Below, piece after piece: positions 1 to 6,705 of a stretch of DNA of 10,209 nucleotides. The DNA comes from Pseudomonadota bacterium (GTDB taxonomy: Bacteria; Pseudomonadota; Alphaproteobacteria; Rhodospirillales; 2-02-FULL-58-16). The stretch lies in the NCBI GenBank assembly GCA_022572335.1, contig JACZWD010000086.1:1-10209 (forward strand), in the 5' to 3' direction. Every line of letters starts with the position of its first letter. Position 1 is the stretch's first letter. Below the pieces are notes generated by a model, which was not told the DNA's origin, did not search any database, and saw nothing but the letters and a program-made list of their open reading frames with translations. The position numbers and the translations under genes are program-made.

Positions 1-249
1 CAGGACAACATGACGGTCACCATCGAGAGCTATGGGGACCGGCCCATCGGGATACAGCTTCCCGACACGGTGGTCCTCAAGGTCACCGAGGCGGACGCGG
101 TGGTCAAGAGGCAGACGGCGTCCTCGTCGTACAAGCCGGCGCTGCTGGAGAACGGCATGCGCATCATGGTGCCCCCGCACGTGGAGGCGGGCACGCGGGT
201 GGTGGTCAACACCGCCGAGCGCTCCTACGTGGAACGGGCCAAGGACTAG
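1..249 (+). CDS. efp: Elongation factor P, C-terminal part (5' end outside window)
   Basis: EF-P binds the ribosome beside the P site and helps peptide-bond formation at consecutive prolines. The open frame runs from base 1 to a TAG at 247-249, giving 82 residues and lacking the upstream part of the gene, so the Met at 10 is internal, not a start. The visible portion matches the end of the middle domain and the C-terminal OB domain: the YGDRPIGIQLPD stretch, then TASSSYKPALLENG, MVPPHVEAGTRVVVNT and the terminal SYVERAKD, all highly characteristic of bacterial EF-P. The lysine that is modified in many bacteria lies in the N-terminal domain and is not in the window. No coding neighbour follows for about 380 bp. 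Identity is nearly certain from these motifs. Confidence 0.96.
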   Translation, partial: QDNMTVTIESYGDRPIGIQLPDTVVLKVTEADAVVKRQTASSSYKPALLENGMRIMVPPHVEAGTRVVVNTAERSYVERAKD

Positions 250-278
250 TGTGGTGGAACAGAATTCCGCAGCATATG

Positions 279-378
279 GGATCGCTTTTCCCGGTCCCTG
301 GGTAGGAAACGCCGCGCCGGCGATGCGGTGGCATCGTCAAGCGGCGTTGACGCCCTCCAGGGGCCGGGAAAAGCGACC
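279..378 (+). repeat. Structured multi-stem repeat, copy 1
   Basis: A 100-bp segment 30 bp after efp folds into three nested helices. The outer helix pairs 282-301 with 357-376 (20 pairs, one T-G wobble). The middle helix pairs 308-315 with 341-348 (8 bp). The inner hairpin pairs 319-326 with 331-338 around a GGTG loop. The unpaired 3' strand carries GACGCCCTCC at 349-358. A second copy with a different but still self-complementary outer helix lies at 10089-10185 in the same orientation. I do not recognise a named RNA family. It could be a structured RNA in the efp 3' region or a dispersed palindromic DNA repeat. Confidence 0.8.
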
Positions 379-414
379 TTCGGCGGCCATACAGGCCCCA
401 CGGTCGTCGTCGCG

Positions 415-449
415 CCCGCCTTGCGATGCGCCAGCATCGCGGCGGCGGG
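415..449. repeat. Nested palindromic hairpin after efp
   Basis: CCCGCC (415-420) pairs with GGCGGG (444-449), and inside it GCGATGC (423-429) pairs with GCATCGC (434-440) around the loop GCCA. Read on the minus strand, the core resembles the inner hairpin of the structured repeat at 319-338. It may be a diverged, inverted relative of that core. It has no T tract, so it is not a typical intrinsic terminator, though it could protect the efp mRNA 3' end. Confidence 0.55.
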
Positions 450-455
450 TGCTCC

Positions 456-593
456 TAGAGCATTTCAAGATTGATCGGAATCGCCGTGCCCTTTCCGTCA
501 CCCCCGGGCTTGACCCGGGGGTCCATGGATTGCCGGGTCAAGCCCGGCAACGACGGGAGGAGAGATGATCTCAATCAATCCTGACCCGCTCTA
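456..593. mobile_element. MITE-like palindromic element without coding capacity
   Basis: The ends form imperfect terminal inverted repeats of about 27 bp (456-482 against 567-593), both beginning TAGAGC at the outer edge and sharing GATTGAT further in. Between them sits a second inverted repeat, 495-518 against 533-556, built around GGGCTTGACCCGG and its complement, with the GGGTCCATGG-type spacer. From memory, this inner palindrome resembles a repeat common between genes of many alphaproteobacteria. There is no frame for a transposase, so if mobile it would depend on an enzyme encoded elsewhere. The TA at each outer tip could be a TA target duplication as in IS630/Tc1-type MITEs, but that is inference. 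Confidence 0.6.
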
Positions 594-629
594 GCGCCGA
601 CGGGACAAACGGATTAATAGGAATCGATC

Positions 630-1400
630 ATGTGCACCCTCGTCATCCTGCACCGCCCGGGCCACGACTGGCCGATCATGCTGGCGGTGAACCGCGACGA
701 AATGGCCGACCGCCCGTGGGACCCGCCGGCGCGCCATTGGCCCGACCGCGCCTGGGTGGTCGCCGGGCTGGACCGCCACGCCGGCGGCACCTGGCTCGGC
801 CTGAATGACCACGGCGTCGTCGCCGGCGTGCTCAACCGCCTGCATTCCCTGGGACCCAGACCCGGCTTCCGCAGCCGCGGCGAGCTGCCTCTGGAGGCCC
901 TGGACCACGCCCGGGCGGCGGACGCCGCGGAGGCGCTGGCCCGTATCGATGCCGCCAGCTACCGTTCCTTCAACCTTCTGATCGCCGACAGCGACAGCGC
1001 GTTCTGGCTGCGCTCCGCGGGCGGAGGGAACGGCACGGACGGCCCCTCGGACGTCGCGGTGAAAGAGCTGCCGCCGGGCCTGTCCATGTTCACGGCGTAT
1101 GACCGAAACGACCCCCAATCGGCCCGGATGCGCATGTATCTGCCCCAATTCGAGGCGGCGCCACCGCCCGATCCCGGCGCCGGGGACTGGTCGGGGTGGA
1201 CGTCCCTGCTGGCAAGCCGGCTGCACGATGCCGAAGCCGGCCCGGGCGGCGCCATGAACGTGGTCACCGAGGCCGGATTCGGGACCGTTTCGTCCTCCCT
1301 CATCGCCCTGCCCGACGCCGGGCGCACGGACGCGAGGCCGGTCTGGCTGTTTGCCGCGGGTCCCCCGGGGGACGTGCCCTTCGATCCGGTTTCCCTTTAG
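630..1400 (+). CDS. NRDE/TANGO2-family protein
   Basis: A 256-residue protein of the TANGO2 (transport and Golgi organisation 2)/NRDE family, found in eukaryotes and many bacteria; its bacterial biochemical role is not settled. It begins Met-Cys-Thr, placing Cys2 at the new N-terminus after Met removal, as in N-terminal-nucleophile hydrolases. The family motif NRDE is at residues 21-24, followed by RPWDPP (28-33), GGTWLGLN (52-59) and GVVAGVLNR. A glycine/proline-rich middle and a region ending near VTEAGFGTVSSSLIAL complete a family-typical length. The start is supported by AGGA eight bases upstream and by conservation of MCT. It sits alone between the efp repeats and the purC promoter. A long frame exists on the opposite strand over the same bases, but it has no family features and reflects high GC. 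Confidence 0.88.
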   Translation: MCTLVILHRPGHDWPIMLAVNRDEMADRPWDPPARHWPDRAWVVAGLDRHAGGTWLGLNDHGVVAGVLNRLHSLGPRPGFRSRGELPLEALDHARAADAAEALARIDAASYRSFNLLIADSDSAFWLRSAGGGNGTDGPSDVAVKELPPGLSMFTAYDRNDPQSARMRMYLPQFEAAPPPDPGAGDWSGWTSLLASRLHDAEAGPGGAMNVVTEAGFGTVSSSLIALPDAGRTDARPVWLFAAGPPGDVPFDPVSL

Positions 1401-1422
1401 TTTCAATAGATTGCGAGCGGCG

Positions 1423-1451
1423 TTGTCTTGTCGGTGGACACCTGCTATATC
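1423..1451 (+). promoter_or_regulatory. Probable promoter of the purC operon
   Basis: TTGTCT at 1423-1428 and TATATC at 1446-1451 are separated by 17 bases, a good sigma-70-like arrangement with an alphaproteobacterial CTATAT-type -10. It lies just after the NRDE gene stop and about 50 bp before purC. I see no recognisable operator or purine riboswitch in the leader. Inferred from sequence only. Confidence 0.5.
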
Positions 1452-1504
1452 AGGTTCTCATGCTCGGCACCGACGCCGGGCATCCCCATCATTGGAAGAA
1501 GAAG

Positions 1505-2269
1505 ATGGCCAGACGCAGACAAATCTACGAAGGCAAGGCGAAGATCCTTTATGAGGGGCCCGAGCCCGGTACGCTCGTGCAGTATTTCAAGGATGACGCC
1601 ACCGCCTTCAACAACAAGAAGAAAGGCGTCATCGCCGGCAAGGGCGTTATCAACAACCGGATTTCCGAGTATCTCATGACCCGGTTGAGCGAGATCGGGG
1701 TCCCCACGCATTTCGTGCGCCGCCTCAACATGCGCGAGCAGTTGGTGCGCGAAGTGGAAATTATACCCGTAGAGGTAGTGGTCCGCAACATCGTCGCCGG
1801 CTCGCTGGCAGTGCGCCTGGGCATGAACGAAGGGACGCCGCTGCCGCGCTCCATCGTCGAGTACTACTACAAGTCCGACGCCCTGAACGACCCCATGATC
1901 ACCGAGGAGCACATCACCGCGTTCGGCTGGGCGACGCCCCAGGAACTGGACGACATCATGTCCATGGCGTTGCGCGTCAACGATTTCCTGAGCGGTCTGT
2001 TCCTCGGCGTCGGCATCCGCCTGGTCGATTTCAAGTTGGAGTTCGGCCGGCTCTGGGAAGACGATCAGATGCGGATCGTCCTGGCCGACGAAATCAGCCC
2101 CGACAGCTGCCGCCTGTGGGACATGAAGACCAACGAGAAAATGGACAAGGACCGCTTCCGCCGGGATCTCGGCAACGTCGAGGAAGCCTATCAGGAAGTG
2201 GCCCGCCGCCTGGGCATCCTGCCGGAAAGCGGTCCCAGGGACATCAAGGGCCCGGCGGTCATGCAATAG
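1505..2269 (+). CDS. purC: SAICAR synthetase (phosphoribosylaminoimidazole-succinocarboxamide synthase)
   Basis: Joins aspartate to CAIR with ATP, giving SAICAR in de novo purine synthesis; cytosolic. The 254-residue length is typical. The N-terminus carries the family opening QIYEGKAKILYEG (6-18). SAICAR synthetase signature 1 is seen as IIPVEVVVRNIVAGS (about 87-101), and signature 2 as LVDFKLEFG (about 173-181). DEISPDSCRLWD (about 195-206), with the metal/nucleotide-binding DE, follows. The ATG at 1505 is chosen because the family starts right there and GGAAGAAGAAG precedes it; an in-frame start further upstream would overlap the NRDE gene by about 200 bp. purS follows after 17 bp, so the two are very likely cotranscribed. 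Confidence 0.97.
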   Translation: MARRRQIYEGKAKILYEGPEPGTLVQYFKDDATAFNNKKKGVIAGKGVINNRISEYLMTRLSEIGVPTHFVRRLNMREQLVREVEIIPVEVVVRNIVAGSLAVRLGMNEGTPLPRSIVEYYYKSDALNDPMITEEHITAFGWATPQELDDIMSMALRVNDFLSGLFLGVGIRLVDFKLEFGRLWEDDQMRIVLADEISPDSCRLWDMKTNEKMDKDRFRRDLGNVEEAYQEVARRLGILPESGPRDIKGPAVMQ

Positions 2270-2286
2270 CATAAGGGCGGGGAAGC

Positions 2287-2529
2287 GTGAAGGCGAAAGT
2301 CCACGTGACCTTGAAGAGTGGCGTGCTCGATCCGCAGGGAAAGGCGGTCCGCAACGCCCTCTCCTCCCTCGGCTTCGGCGGCGTCACCGGCGTCCGCCAA
2401 GGCAAGTACATCGAGATCGACTTGGACGAAACGGACCCCGCCCGGGCCCGCGAGGCCGTCGACGCCATGTGCAGGAAACTGCTTGCCAATACGGTCATCG
2501 AGAATTACGCCATCGAGATCGCCGATTAG
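2287..2529 (+). CDS. purS: FGAM synthetase small subunit PurS
   Basis: An 80-residue subunit that bridges PurL and PurQ and helps pass ammonia from glutamine to FGAR. The sequence KAKVHVTLKSGVLDPQGKAV at the N-terminus is the classic PurS opening, followed by LGFGGVTGVRQGKYIEIDL and a C-terminus containing CRKLLANTVIENYAIEI. The start is GTG; the frame and N-terminal conservation leave no other option, and a G-rich stretch (GGGCGGGG) serves as the ribosome site. Its presence fits the short, three-component PurSQL enzyme rather than the single long PurL of enterobacteria. Unusually, 251 bp of structured noncoding DNA separates it from its partner purQ. Confidence 0.96.
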   Translation: MKAKVHVTLKSGVLDPQGKAVRNALSSLGFGGVTGVRQGKYIEIDLDETDPARAREAVDAMCRKLLANTVIENYAIEIAD

Positions 2530-2628
2530 CACCAAGAATCGCCAATCCTGGGGACGCCTTGTGATCTCGACGGAAGCCGCCTGGCCTGAGCGCCGCCGCC
2601 GCCGCGGGGCGGCCGGCGCGGACTCCCG

Positions 2629-2760
2629 GGTCCTCGCCCGGATATTTCATGAAGGGACCGGGACACGTTGGACCTTCGTGGAAACCGGCGCCATCCGTTG
2701 AAGGGCAACCAGCGGCGTTCCGTGCGCCAGCGCCTTCATGAGATATCCGGGCGCGAGGCC
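2629..2760. repeat. Large branched inverted repeat between purS and purQ
   Basis: The arms 2629-2655 and 2733-2760 are near-perfect reverse complements, with one mismatch and one extra base, around a 77-base interior. The interior can form two further hairpins: GTTG/CCTTC (2667-2677) with GAAGG/CAAC (2700-2709), and GGCG (2714-2717) with CGCC (2725-2728). The result is a closed outer helix with two branches. The 3' arm ends 20 bases before the purQ start. It might be an extragenic repeat inserted in the operon, or a transcript element that processes or attenuates between purS and purQ. I do not recognise a known riboswitch core. Confidence 0.7.
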
Positions 2761-2780
2761 CACTGCCGAAGAGCTGGCCC

Positions 2781-3473
2781 ATGAAAGCCGCCGTCATCGT
2801 CTTCCCCGGCTCCAACTGCGACCGCGACGTCCGCGTGGCGCTGGAACACAGCATGGGCAAGCCGCCGGCCATGGTGTGGCACCGGGAAACCGCCCTGCCG
2901 GCGGTCGACCTGATCGTCATCCCGGGCGGCTTTTCCTACGGCGATTACCTGCGCGCCGGCGCCATGGCGGCCCATTCGCCGGTCATGGAGGCGGTGGTGG
3001 AGCGGGCCCGCAAAGGGGTGCCGGTGCTGGGAATCTGCAACGGCTTTCAGATCCTCACCGAGACCGGGCTGCTGCCCGGGATGCTCATGCGCAACGCCGG
3101 GCTCAAGTTCGTCTGCCGGGACGTCCATCTGCGCGTGGATGCGGCCGACACCGTGTTTACCCGGGGCTACCGCGAAGGCCAGGTGATCCGCATCCCGGTC
3201 GCCCATCACGAGGGCAATTACTTCGCCGACGAGGACACCCTCGAGCGCCTGTTCGGCAACGGCCAGGTGGCCTTCCGCTACTGCCACCCGTCGGGCGAGG
3301 TGGCCGCGGACGCCAATCCCAACGGCAGCCGGCGCAATATCGCCGGCATCCTCGACCAGCGGCGCACGGTGCTCGGCCTCATGCCCCACCCCGACCGGCT
3401 GGCGGACGCCGCCCTCGGCGGCACCGACGGCAGGGCCATGTTCGACGGCCTGGTGGAAGCCCTGGCGGCATGA
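2781..3473 (+). CDS. purQ: FGAM synthetase glutaminase subunit PurQ
   Basis: A class I glutamine amidotransferase of 230 residues that releases ammonia from glutamine for PurL. It starts with KAAVIVFPGSNCDRD, has the oxyanion segment IPGGFSYGDYLRAGA (47-61), the nucleophile elbow GICNG with Cys86, and the catalytic His203 in MPHPDR, then the PurQ-specific GGTDGRAMF near the C-terminus. The usual triad ending is HPE; here the acid position reads Asp205, a conservative but unusual change. The ATG at 2781 gives the family N-terminus; its Shine-Dalgarno sequence is weak. The stop overlaps the purL start as ATGA, indicating translational coupling. Confidence 0.96.
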   Translation: MKAAVIVFPGSNCDRDVRVALEHSMGKPPAMVWHRETALPAVDLIVIPGGFSYGDYLRAGAMAAHSPVMEAVVERARKGVPVLGICNGFQILTETGLLPGMLMRNAGLKFVCRDVHLRVDAADTVFTRGYREGQVIRIPVAHHEGNYFADEDTLERLFGNGQVAFRYCHPSGEVAADANPNGSRRNIAGILDQRRTVLGLMPHPDRLADAALGGTDGRAMFDGLVEALAA

Positions 3474-5665
3474 CCGCGCCGGCCGGCGACCATGGGGAAC
3501 GCCACGGGCTCACCGAGGAGGAATACGGGCGCATCCTGGACATCCTCGGCCGCGAGCCGAACCAGACGGAGCTCGGCATCTTCTCGGCCATGTGGAGCGA
3601 GCATTGCTCGTACAAATCGTCGAAGAAGTGGCTCAGGACCCTTCCCACCGAGGCACCCTGGGTGATCTGCGGCCCCGGCGAGAACGCCGGCATCATCGAC
3701 ATCGGCGACGGCCAGGCCGCCGTCTTCAAGATGGAGAGCCACAACCACCCGTCGTTCATCGAGCCCTACCAGGGCGCGGCGACCGGCGTCGGCGGCATCC
3801 TGCGCGACGTGTTCACCATGGGCGCGCGTCCCATCGCCAACCTCAACGCCCTGCGCTTCGGCAGCCCCGACCACCCGAGGACCCGGCACCTGGTGAACGG
3901 CGTGGTGGCGGGCATCGGCGGCTACGGCAACTGCATAGGCGTCCCCACGGTCGGCGGAGAGTGCACCTTCCAGGCCTCCTACGACGGCAACATCCTGGTC
4001 AACGCCATGACCGTGGGGGTGGTCGACACCGACAGGATCTTCTATTCGGCGGCGGCGGGCGTCGGCGACCCGATCGTCTACGCCGGCTCGAAGACGGGGC
4101 GCGACGGCATCCACGGCGCGACCATGGCCTCGGCCGAGTTCAGCGACGATTCGGAAGAAAAACGCCCCACCGTGCAGGTCGGCGATCCGTTCACCGAGAA
4201 GCTTCTTCTGGAGGCCTGCCTGGAACTGATGGCCACCGACGCCATCGTCGCCATCCAGGACATGGGGGCGGCGGGGCTGACGTGCTCGTCCTTCGAGATG
4301 GCGTCCAAGGGCGGCGTCGGCGTGGAGCTGGACCTGGACCGCGTGCCCATGCGCGAAGCCGGCATGAGCGCTTATGAGCTGATGCTTTCGGAAAGCCAGG
4401 AGCGCATGCTGATGGTGCTGAAGGAGGGCCGCGAGGACGTGGCCCGCGCCATCTTCGAGAAATGGGAGCTCGACTTCGCCGTCGTCGGCCGCACCACCGA
4501 CAGCGGCCGCATGGTCCTGAAGATGGGCGGAGACGTGGTCGCCGACCTGCCCATCGACCCGTTGGCCCTGGCCTCTCCCGAATACGACCGCCCGTGGACG
4601 AAAGCGCCGGAGCCCCTCTCCACCCCAACCGTTTTAGCGGGCGATGACGTATCCCCCATCGACATGCTGCGCCGCCTGCTGGCGACCCCCGACCTCGCCT
4701 CGAAACGCTGGATCTGGGAACAGTACGACCACATGGTGATGACCGATACCGCGGGGCGGCCGGGGGGCGACGCGGCCGTGGTCCGGGTGCACGGCACGAA
4801 AAAGGCGCTGGCCATCACCACCGACTGCACGCCGCGCTACTGCGCCGCCGATCCCGTCGAAGGCGGCAAACAGGCGGTCGCCGAGGCGTGGCGCAACCTG
4901 ACCGCTGTCGGGGCGACGCCGCTCGCCGTCACCGACTGTTTGAACTTCGGCAACCCGGAGAAGCCCGACATCATGGGCCAGTTGGTCGGCTGCATCGAAG
5001 GCATGGGCCAGGCCTGCCGGGCGCTCGATTTTCCCGTCGTCTCGGGCAACGTGTCGCTGTACAACGAGACCCGCGGCAAGGCGATCCTTCCGACCCCGGC
5101 CATCGGCGGCGTCGGGCTGTTGCGGGACCTATCCAAACGGGCGTCGCTCGCCTTCAACGCCGAGGGCGATGACATCGTGCTGATCGGCGAGACCAAAGGC
5201 CACATCGGTCAGTCGCTCTATATGGAGGAAATCCAGGGACCGTCGGCTTTCGCGCCGCCGCCCGTCGACCTCGGGGCCGAGCGCCGGAACGGTGATTTCG
5301 TGCGCCGGTTGATCGAATCCGGCCGCGTCACCGTCTGCCACGACCTGTCCGACGGCGGGCTGCTGGTGGCCCTGGCCGAAATGGCGCTGGCCGGAAGCAT
5401 CGGCGCCTCGATCACGCCGCCCGCCGGTTTGGATAAGCGCCTTCATTCAGGCTGGCTGTTCGGCGAGGACCAGGGCCGCTACCTGGTCACCACCGATGAT
5501 CCCGAAACCCTGCTCGGCGCGGCCGGAAAGGCCGGTGTTCCGGCGTTGCGCATCGGCGCCACCGGGGGCGGGGCGCTGGCCGTCGGCGGATCGGGCGCCG
5601 TCTCCGTGGCCGAACTCCGGGATATCCACGAGGGCTGGCTGCCCGCCTATATGGCATCGGCGTGA
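3470..5665 (+). CDS. purL: FGAM synthetase large subunit PurL (short form)
   Basis: ATP-dependent amidation of FGAR to FGAM, the fourth step of purine synthesis, as part of the PurSQL complex. At 731 residues it is the short PurL without fused PurS and PurQ domains. Visible landmarks are NQTELGIFSAMWSEHCSYKSSKK in pieces at 31-53 with the catalytic-region SEHCS, KMESHNHPSFIEPYQGAATG (88-107), GGIGRD-like GVGGILRD, then the paired halves of the AIRS/PurM-type fold, with QDMGAAGLTCSSFEMASKGG-like text in the middle and VCHDLSDGGLLVALAEMA in the C-terminal half. The start is the ATG that overlaps the purQ stop; the same frame runs open far upstream but only in antisense-like shadow of purQ. A GC-rich hairpin follows the stop. 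Confidence 0.97.
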   Translation: MTAPAGDHGERHGLTEEEYGRILDILGREPNQTELGIFSAMWSEHCSYKSSKKWLRTLPTEAPWVICGPGENAGIIDIGDGQAAVFKMESHNHPSFIEPYQGAATGVGGILRDVFTMGARPIANLNALRFGSPDHPRTRHLVNGVVAGIGGYGNCIGVPTVGGECTFQASYDGNILVNAMTVGVVDTDRIFYSAAAGVGDPIVYAGSKTGRDGIHGATMASAEFSDDSEEKRPTVQVGDPFTEKLLLEACLELMATDAIVAIQDMGAAGLTCSSFEMASKGGVGVELDLDRVPMREAGMSAYELMLSESQERMLMVLKEGREDVARAIFEKWELDFAVVGRTTDSGRMVLKMGGDVVADLPIDPLALASPEYDRPWTKAPEPLSTPTVLAGDDVSPIDMLRRLLATPDLASKRWIWEQYDHMVMTDTAGRPGGDAAVVRVHGTKKALAITTDCTPRYCAADPVEGGKQAVAEAWRNLTAVGATPLAVTDCLNFGNPEKPDIMGQLVGCIEGMGQACRALDFPVVSGNVSLYNETRGKAILPTPAIGGVGLLRDLSKRASLAFNAEGDDIVLIGETKGHIGQSLYMEEIQGPSAFAPPPVDLGAERRNGDFVRRLIESGRVTVCHDLSDGGLLVALAEMALAGSIGASITPPAGLDKRLHSGWLFGEDQGRYLVTTDDPETLLGAAGKAGVPALRIGATGGGALAVGGSGAVSVAELRDIHEGWLPAYMASA

Positions 5666-5672
5666 GGCGCCG

Positions 5673-5694
5673 CGGCCCCCCCGCGGAGGGGCCG
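5673..5694 (+). terminator. GC-rich hairpin after purL (weak terminator candidate)
   Basis: CGGCCCC (5673-5679) pairs with GGGGCCG (5688-5694) around an 8-base loop, just after the purL stop. No T tract follows, so it is not a classical intrinsic terminator. It may stabilise or partly end the pur transcript before the next promoter. Confidence 0.35.
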
Positions 5695-5708
5695 GGCCCG
5701 ACATCTCG

Positions 5709-5737
5709 TTGACACGCGGTGGGCACGACCCTATATG
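5709..5737 (+). promoter_or_regulatory. Strong sigma-70-like promoter before bolA
   Basis: A perfect TTGACA at 5709-5714 and TATATG at 5732-5737 are 17 bases apart, inside the 136-bp gap between purL and bolA. This separates bolA-grxD transcription from the purine operon. No operator that I recognise (for example an IscR- or Fur-type site) is evident. Confidence 0.7.
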
Positions 5738-5801
5738 CGTAAAACCCATTGGCCGCCGGGCTCCGAGGCGGCCGGACAGGTGATTTCCGGAGGCCGCAAC
5801 C

Positions 5802-6041
5802 ATGGCGATGGACGCCATCGAGATCGAAGACCTGATCAAGGGGGCCATCCCCGATGCGCGGGTGACCATCGAGGACCTGCGCGGCGACGGCGATCATTAC
5901 GCCGCCCTGGTCGTCTCGGCGGCATTCAAGGGAAAGACCCGCGTGCAGCAGCACCAGATGGTGTACAATGCCCTGCAGGACAGGATGGGCACGACGTTGC
6001 ACGCCCTGGCCCTGCAAACCAGCGTCCCCGAGGACGCGTAA
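5802..6041 (+). CDS. BolA-family protein (IbaG type)
   Basis: A small 79-residue BolA/IbaG-like protein. BolA proteins bind CGFS glutaredoxins through a shared [2Fe-2S] cluster and act in iron-sulfur trafficking and iron signalling. The sequence shows the N-terminal helix IEDLIKGAIPDARV, GDGDHYAALVVS (28-39), RVQQHQMVYNAL (47-58) and the C-terminal conserved histidine in TLHALALQT (His67). Its short length without an N-terminal extension fits the IbaG group. ATG at 5802 has GGAGG nine bases upstream; a second ATG two codons later is possible. grxD starts 26 bp after its stop, so the partner proteins are almost surely made together. Confidence 0.93.
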   Translation: MAMDAIEIEDLIKGAIPDARVTIEDLRGDGDHYAALVVSAAFKGKTRVQQHQMVYNALQDRMGTTLHALALQTSVPEDA

Positions 6042-6067
6042 ATACACAACAGCCGAGGGAAAAGGAC

Positions 6068-6403
6068 ATGACCGACCACCCCACCTCAGCCCGCATTCAA
6101 AAGGAAGTCGACGACAACCCGGTCGTCCTGTTCATGAAGGGCACGCCCATGTTCCCCCAATGCGGATTTTCCGCCGCGGTGGCGCAGGCGCTGACCCAAC
6201 TGGGCGTCAAGTTCAAGGGCATCGACGTCCTCCAGGACCCGGACCTCCGCGAGGGCGTCAAGGCGTTCGCCGATTGGCCGACCATCCCCCAGCTTTACGT
6301 GAAGGGCGAGTTCGTCGGCGGCGCCGACATCGTGCGCGAGATGCACGCAAGCGGTGAACTGAAGACCCTGTTGGACGAAAAGGGCGTCGAACTCGCCGGC
6401 TGA
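6068..6403 (+). CDS. grxD: Monothiol CGFS glutaredoxin (Grx4/GrxD type)
   Basis: A 111-residue monothiol glutaredoxin that carries and transfers [2Fe-2S] clusters with glutathione and with BolA proteins; cytosolic. The active-site motif CGFS is at 32-35, preceded by VVLFMKGTP (19-27), with the glutathione-binding WPTIPQLYV (70-78) and GGADI (84-88). An AAGGA sequence lies immediately before the ATG. The frame is open upstream across bolA, but that stretch has no family similarity, so the start at 6068 is secure. It is the last gene of its transcript and is followed by a clear terminator. Confidence 0.96.
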   Translation: MTDHPTSARIQKEVDDNPVVLFMKGTPMFPQCGFSAAVAQALTQLGVKFKGIDVLQDPDLREGVKAFADWPTIPQLYVKGEFVGGADIVREMHASGELKTLLDEKGVELAG

Positions 6404-6427
6404 CGGCGTTTCCCGGGGAGATAAACC

Positions 6428-6453
6428 AAAGGGCCGCCGCGGCGGCCCTTTTT
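6428..6453 (+). terminator. Intrinsic terminator after grxD
   Basis: The 18-bp palindrome at 6431-6448 (GGGCCGCC with GGCGGCCC) is flanked by AAA on the left and followed by five Ts at 6449-6453. It stands 25 bp after the grxD stop. On the other strand it is followed by only a broken T run, so it may work partly in both directions and may once also have ended the convergent rpsD transcript. Confidence 0.85.
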
Positions 6454-6508
6454 CGTTGCCCGCTTCACCGGCGGCCGACCGGGCTCAAACGGTGGGCGGG
6501 GGCGCGCC

Positions 6509-6671
6509 TCAGCGCGAGTAGAACTCGATGACCAGGTTGGGCTCCATCTGCACCGGGTAGGGCACGTCGGCAAGCTTCGGCGCCCGCACGTAGGTGCCCC
6601 GCATCTTCTTCACGTCCACGTCCACGTAGTCGGGGAGGTCCCGTTCCGGTGAATCGATGGCCTCGAGCACC
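6509..6671 (-). pseudogene. Displaced 3' end of rpsD (second copy)
   Basis: On the minus strand this segment encodes the last 53 residues of ribosomal protein S4 plus a TGA stop, corresponding to Val152-Arg204 of the intact gene. Bases 6512-6671 align without gaps to 7960-8119, with 7 mismatches in 160. All mismatches fall on third codon positions; six are silent and one changes Glu to Asp. Homology stops abruptly at 6671. There is no S4 start, promoter or RNA-binding domain, although a short chimeric frame from an ATG at 6712 runs into it. It is best read as the ancestral rpsD tail separated from the gene by an insertion, because it is the copy next to the grxD terminator. Confidence 0.85.
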
Positions 6672-6678
6672 TTCGGGA

Positions 6679-6705
6679 TGAAGGGGTCAAGATTTGACCC
6701 CTTCA
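6679..6705. repeat. Perfect 12-bp inverted repeat at island end
   Basis: TGAAGGGGTCAA (6679-6690) and TTGACCCCTTCA (6694-6705) form a perfect 12-bp stem with a 3-base loop. It lies between the end of the rpsD duplicate and the MORN remnant, and its right edge contains the stop codon of that remnant. GGGGTCA-containing palindromes are, from memory, often seen near REP-associated transposases, but none is present here. It may be a terminator-like hairpin or an element end. Confidence 0.7.

Noticed and set aside
591..1406. Long minus-strand open frame opposite the NRDE gene
   Set aside because: High GC content yields long antisense frames. This one has arginine/glycine/alanine-rich text with no motif, whereas the plus strand shows a full NRDE family pattern.
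1196..1504. Upstream extension of the purC frame
   Set aside because: It would overlap the NRDE gene by about 200 bp, and the family N-terminus begins at 1505 with a good ribosome site.
2738..3469. Upstream extension of the purL frame through purQ
   Set aside because: The text is low-complexity arginine/proline-rich shadow of purQ; true PurL starts at the ATGA overlap.
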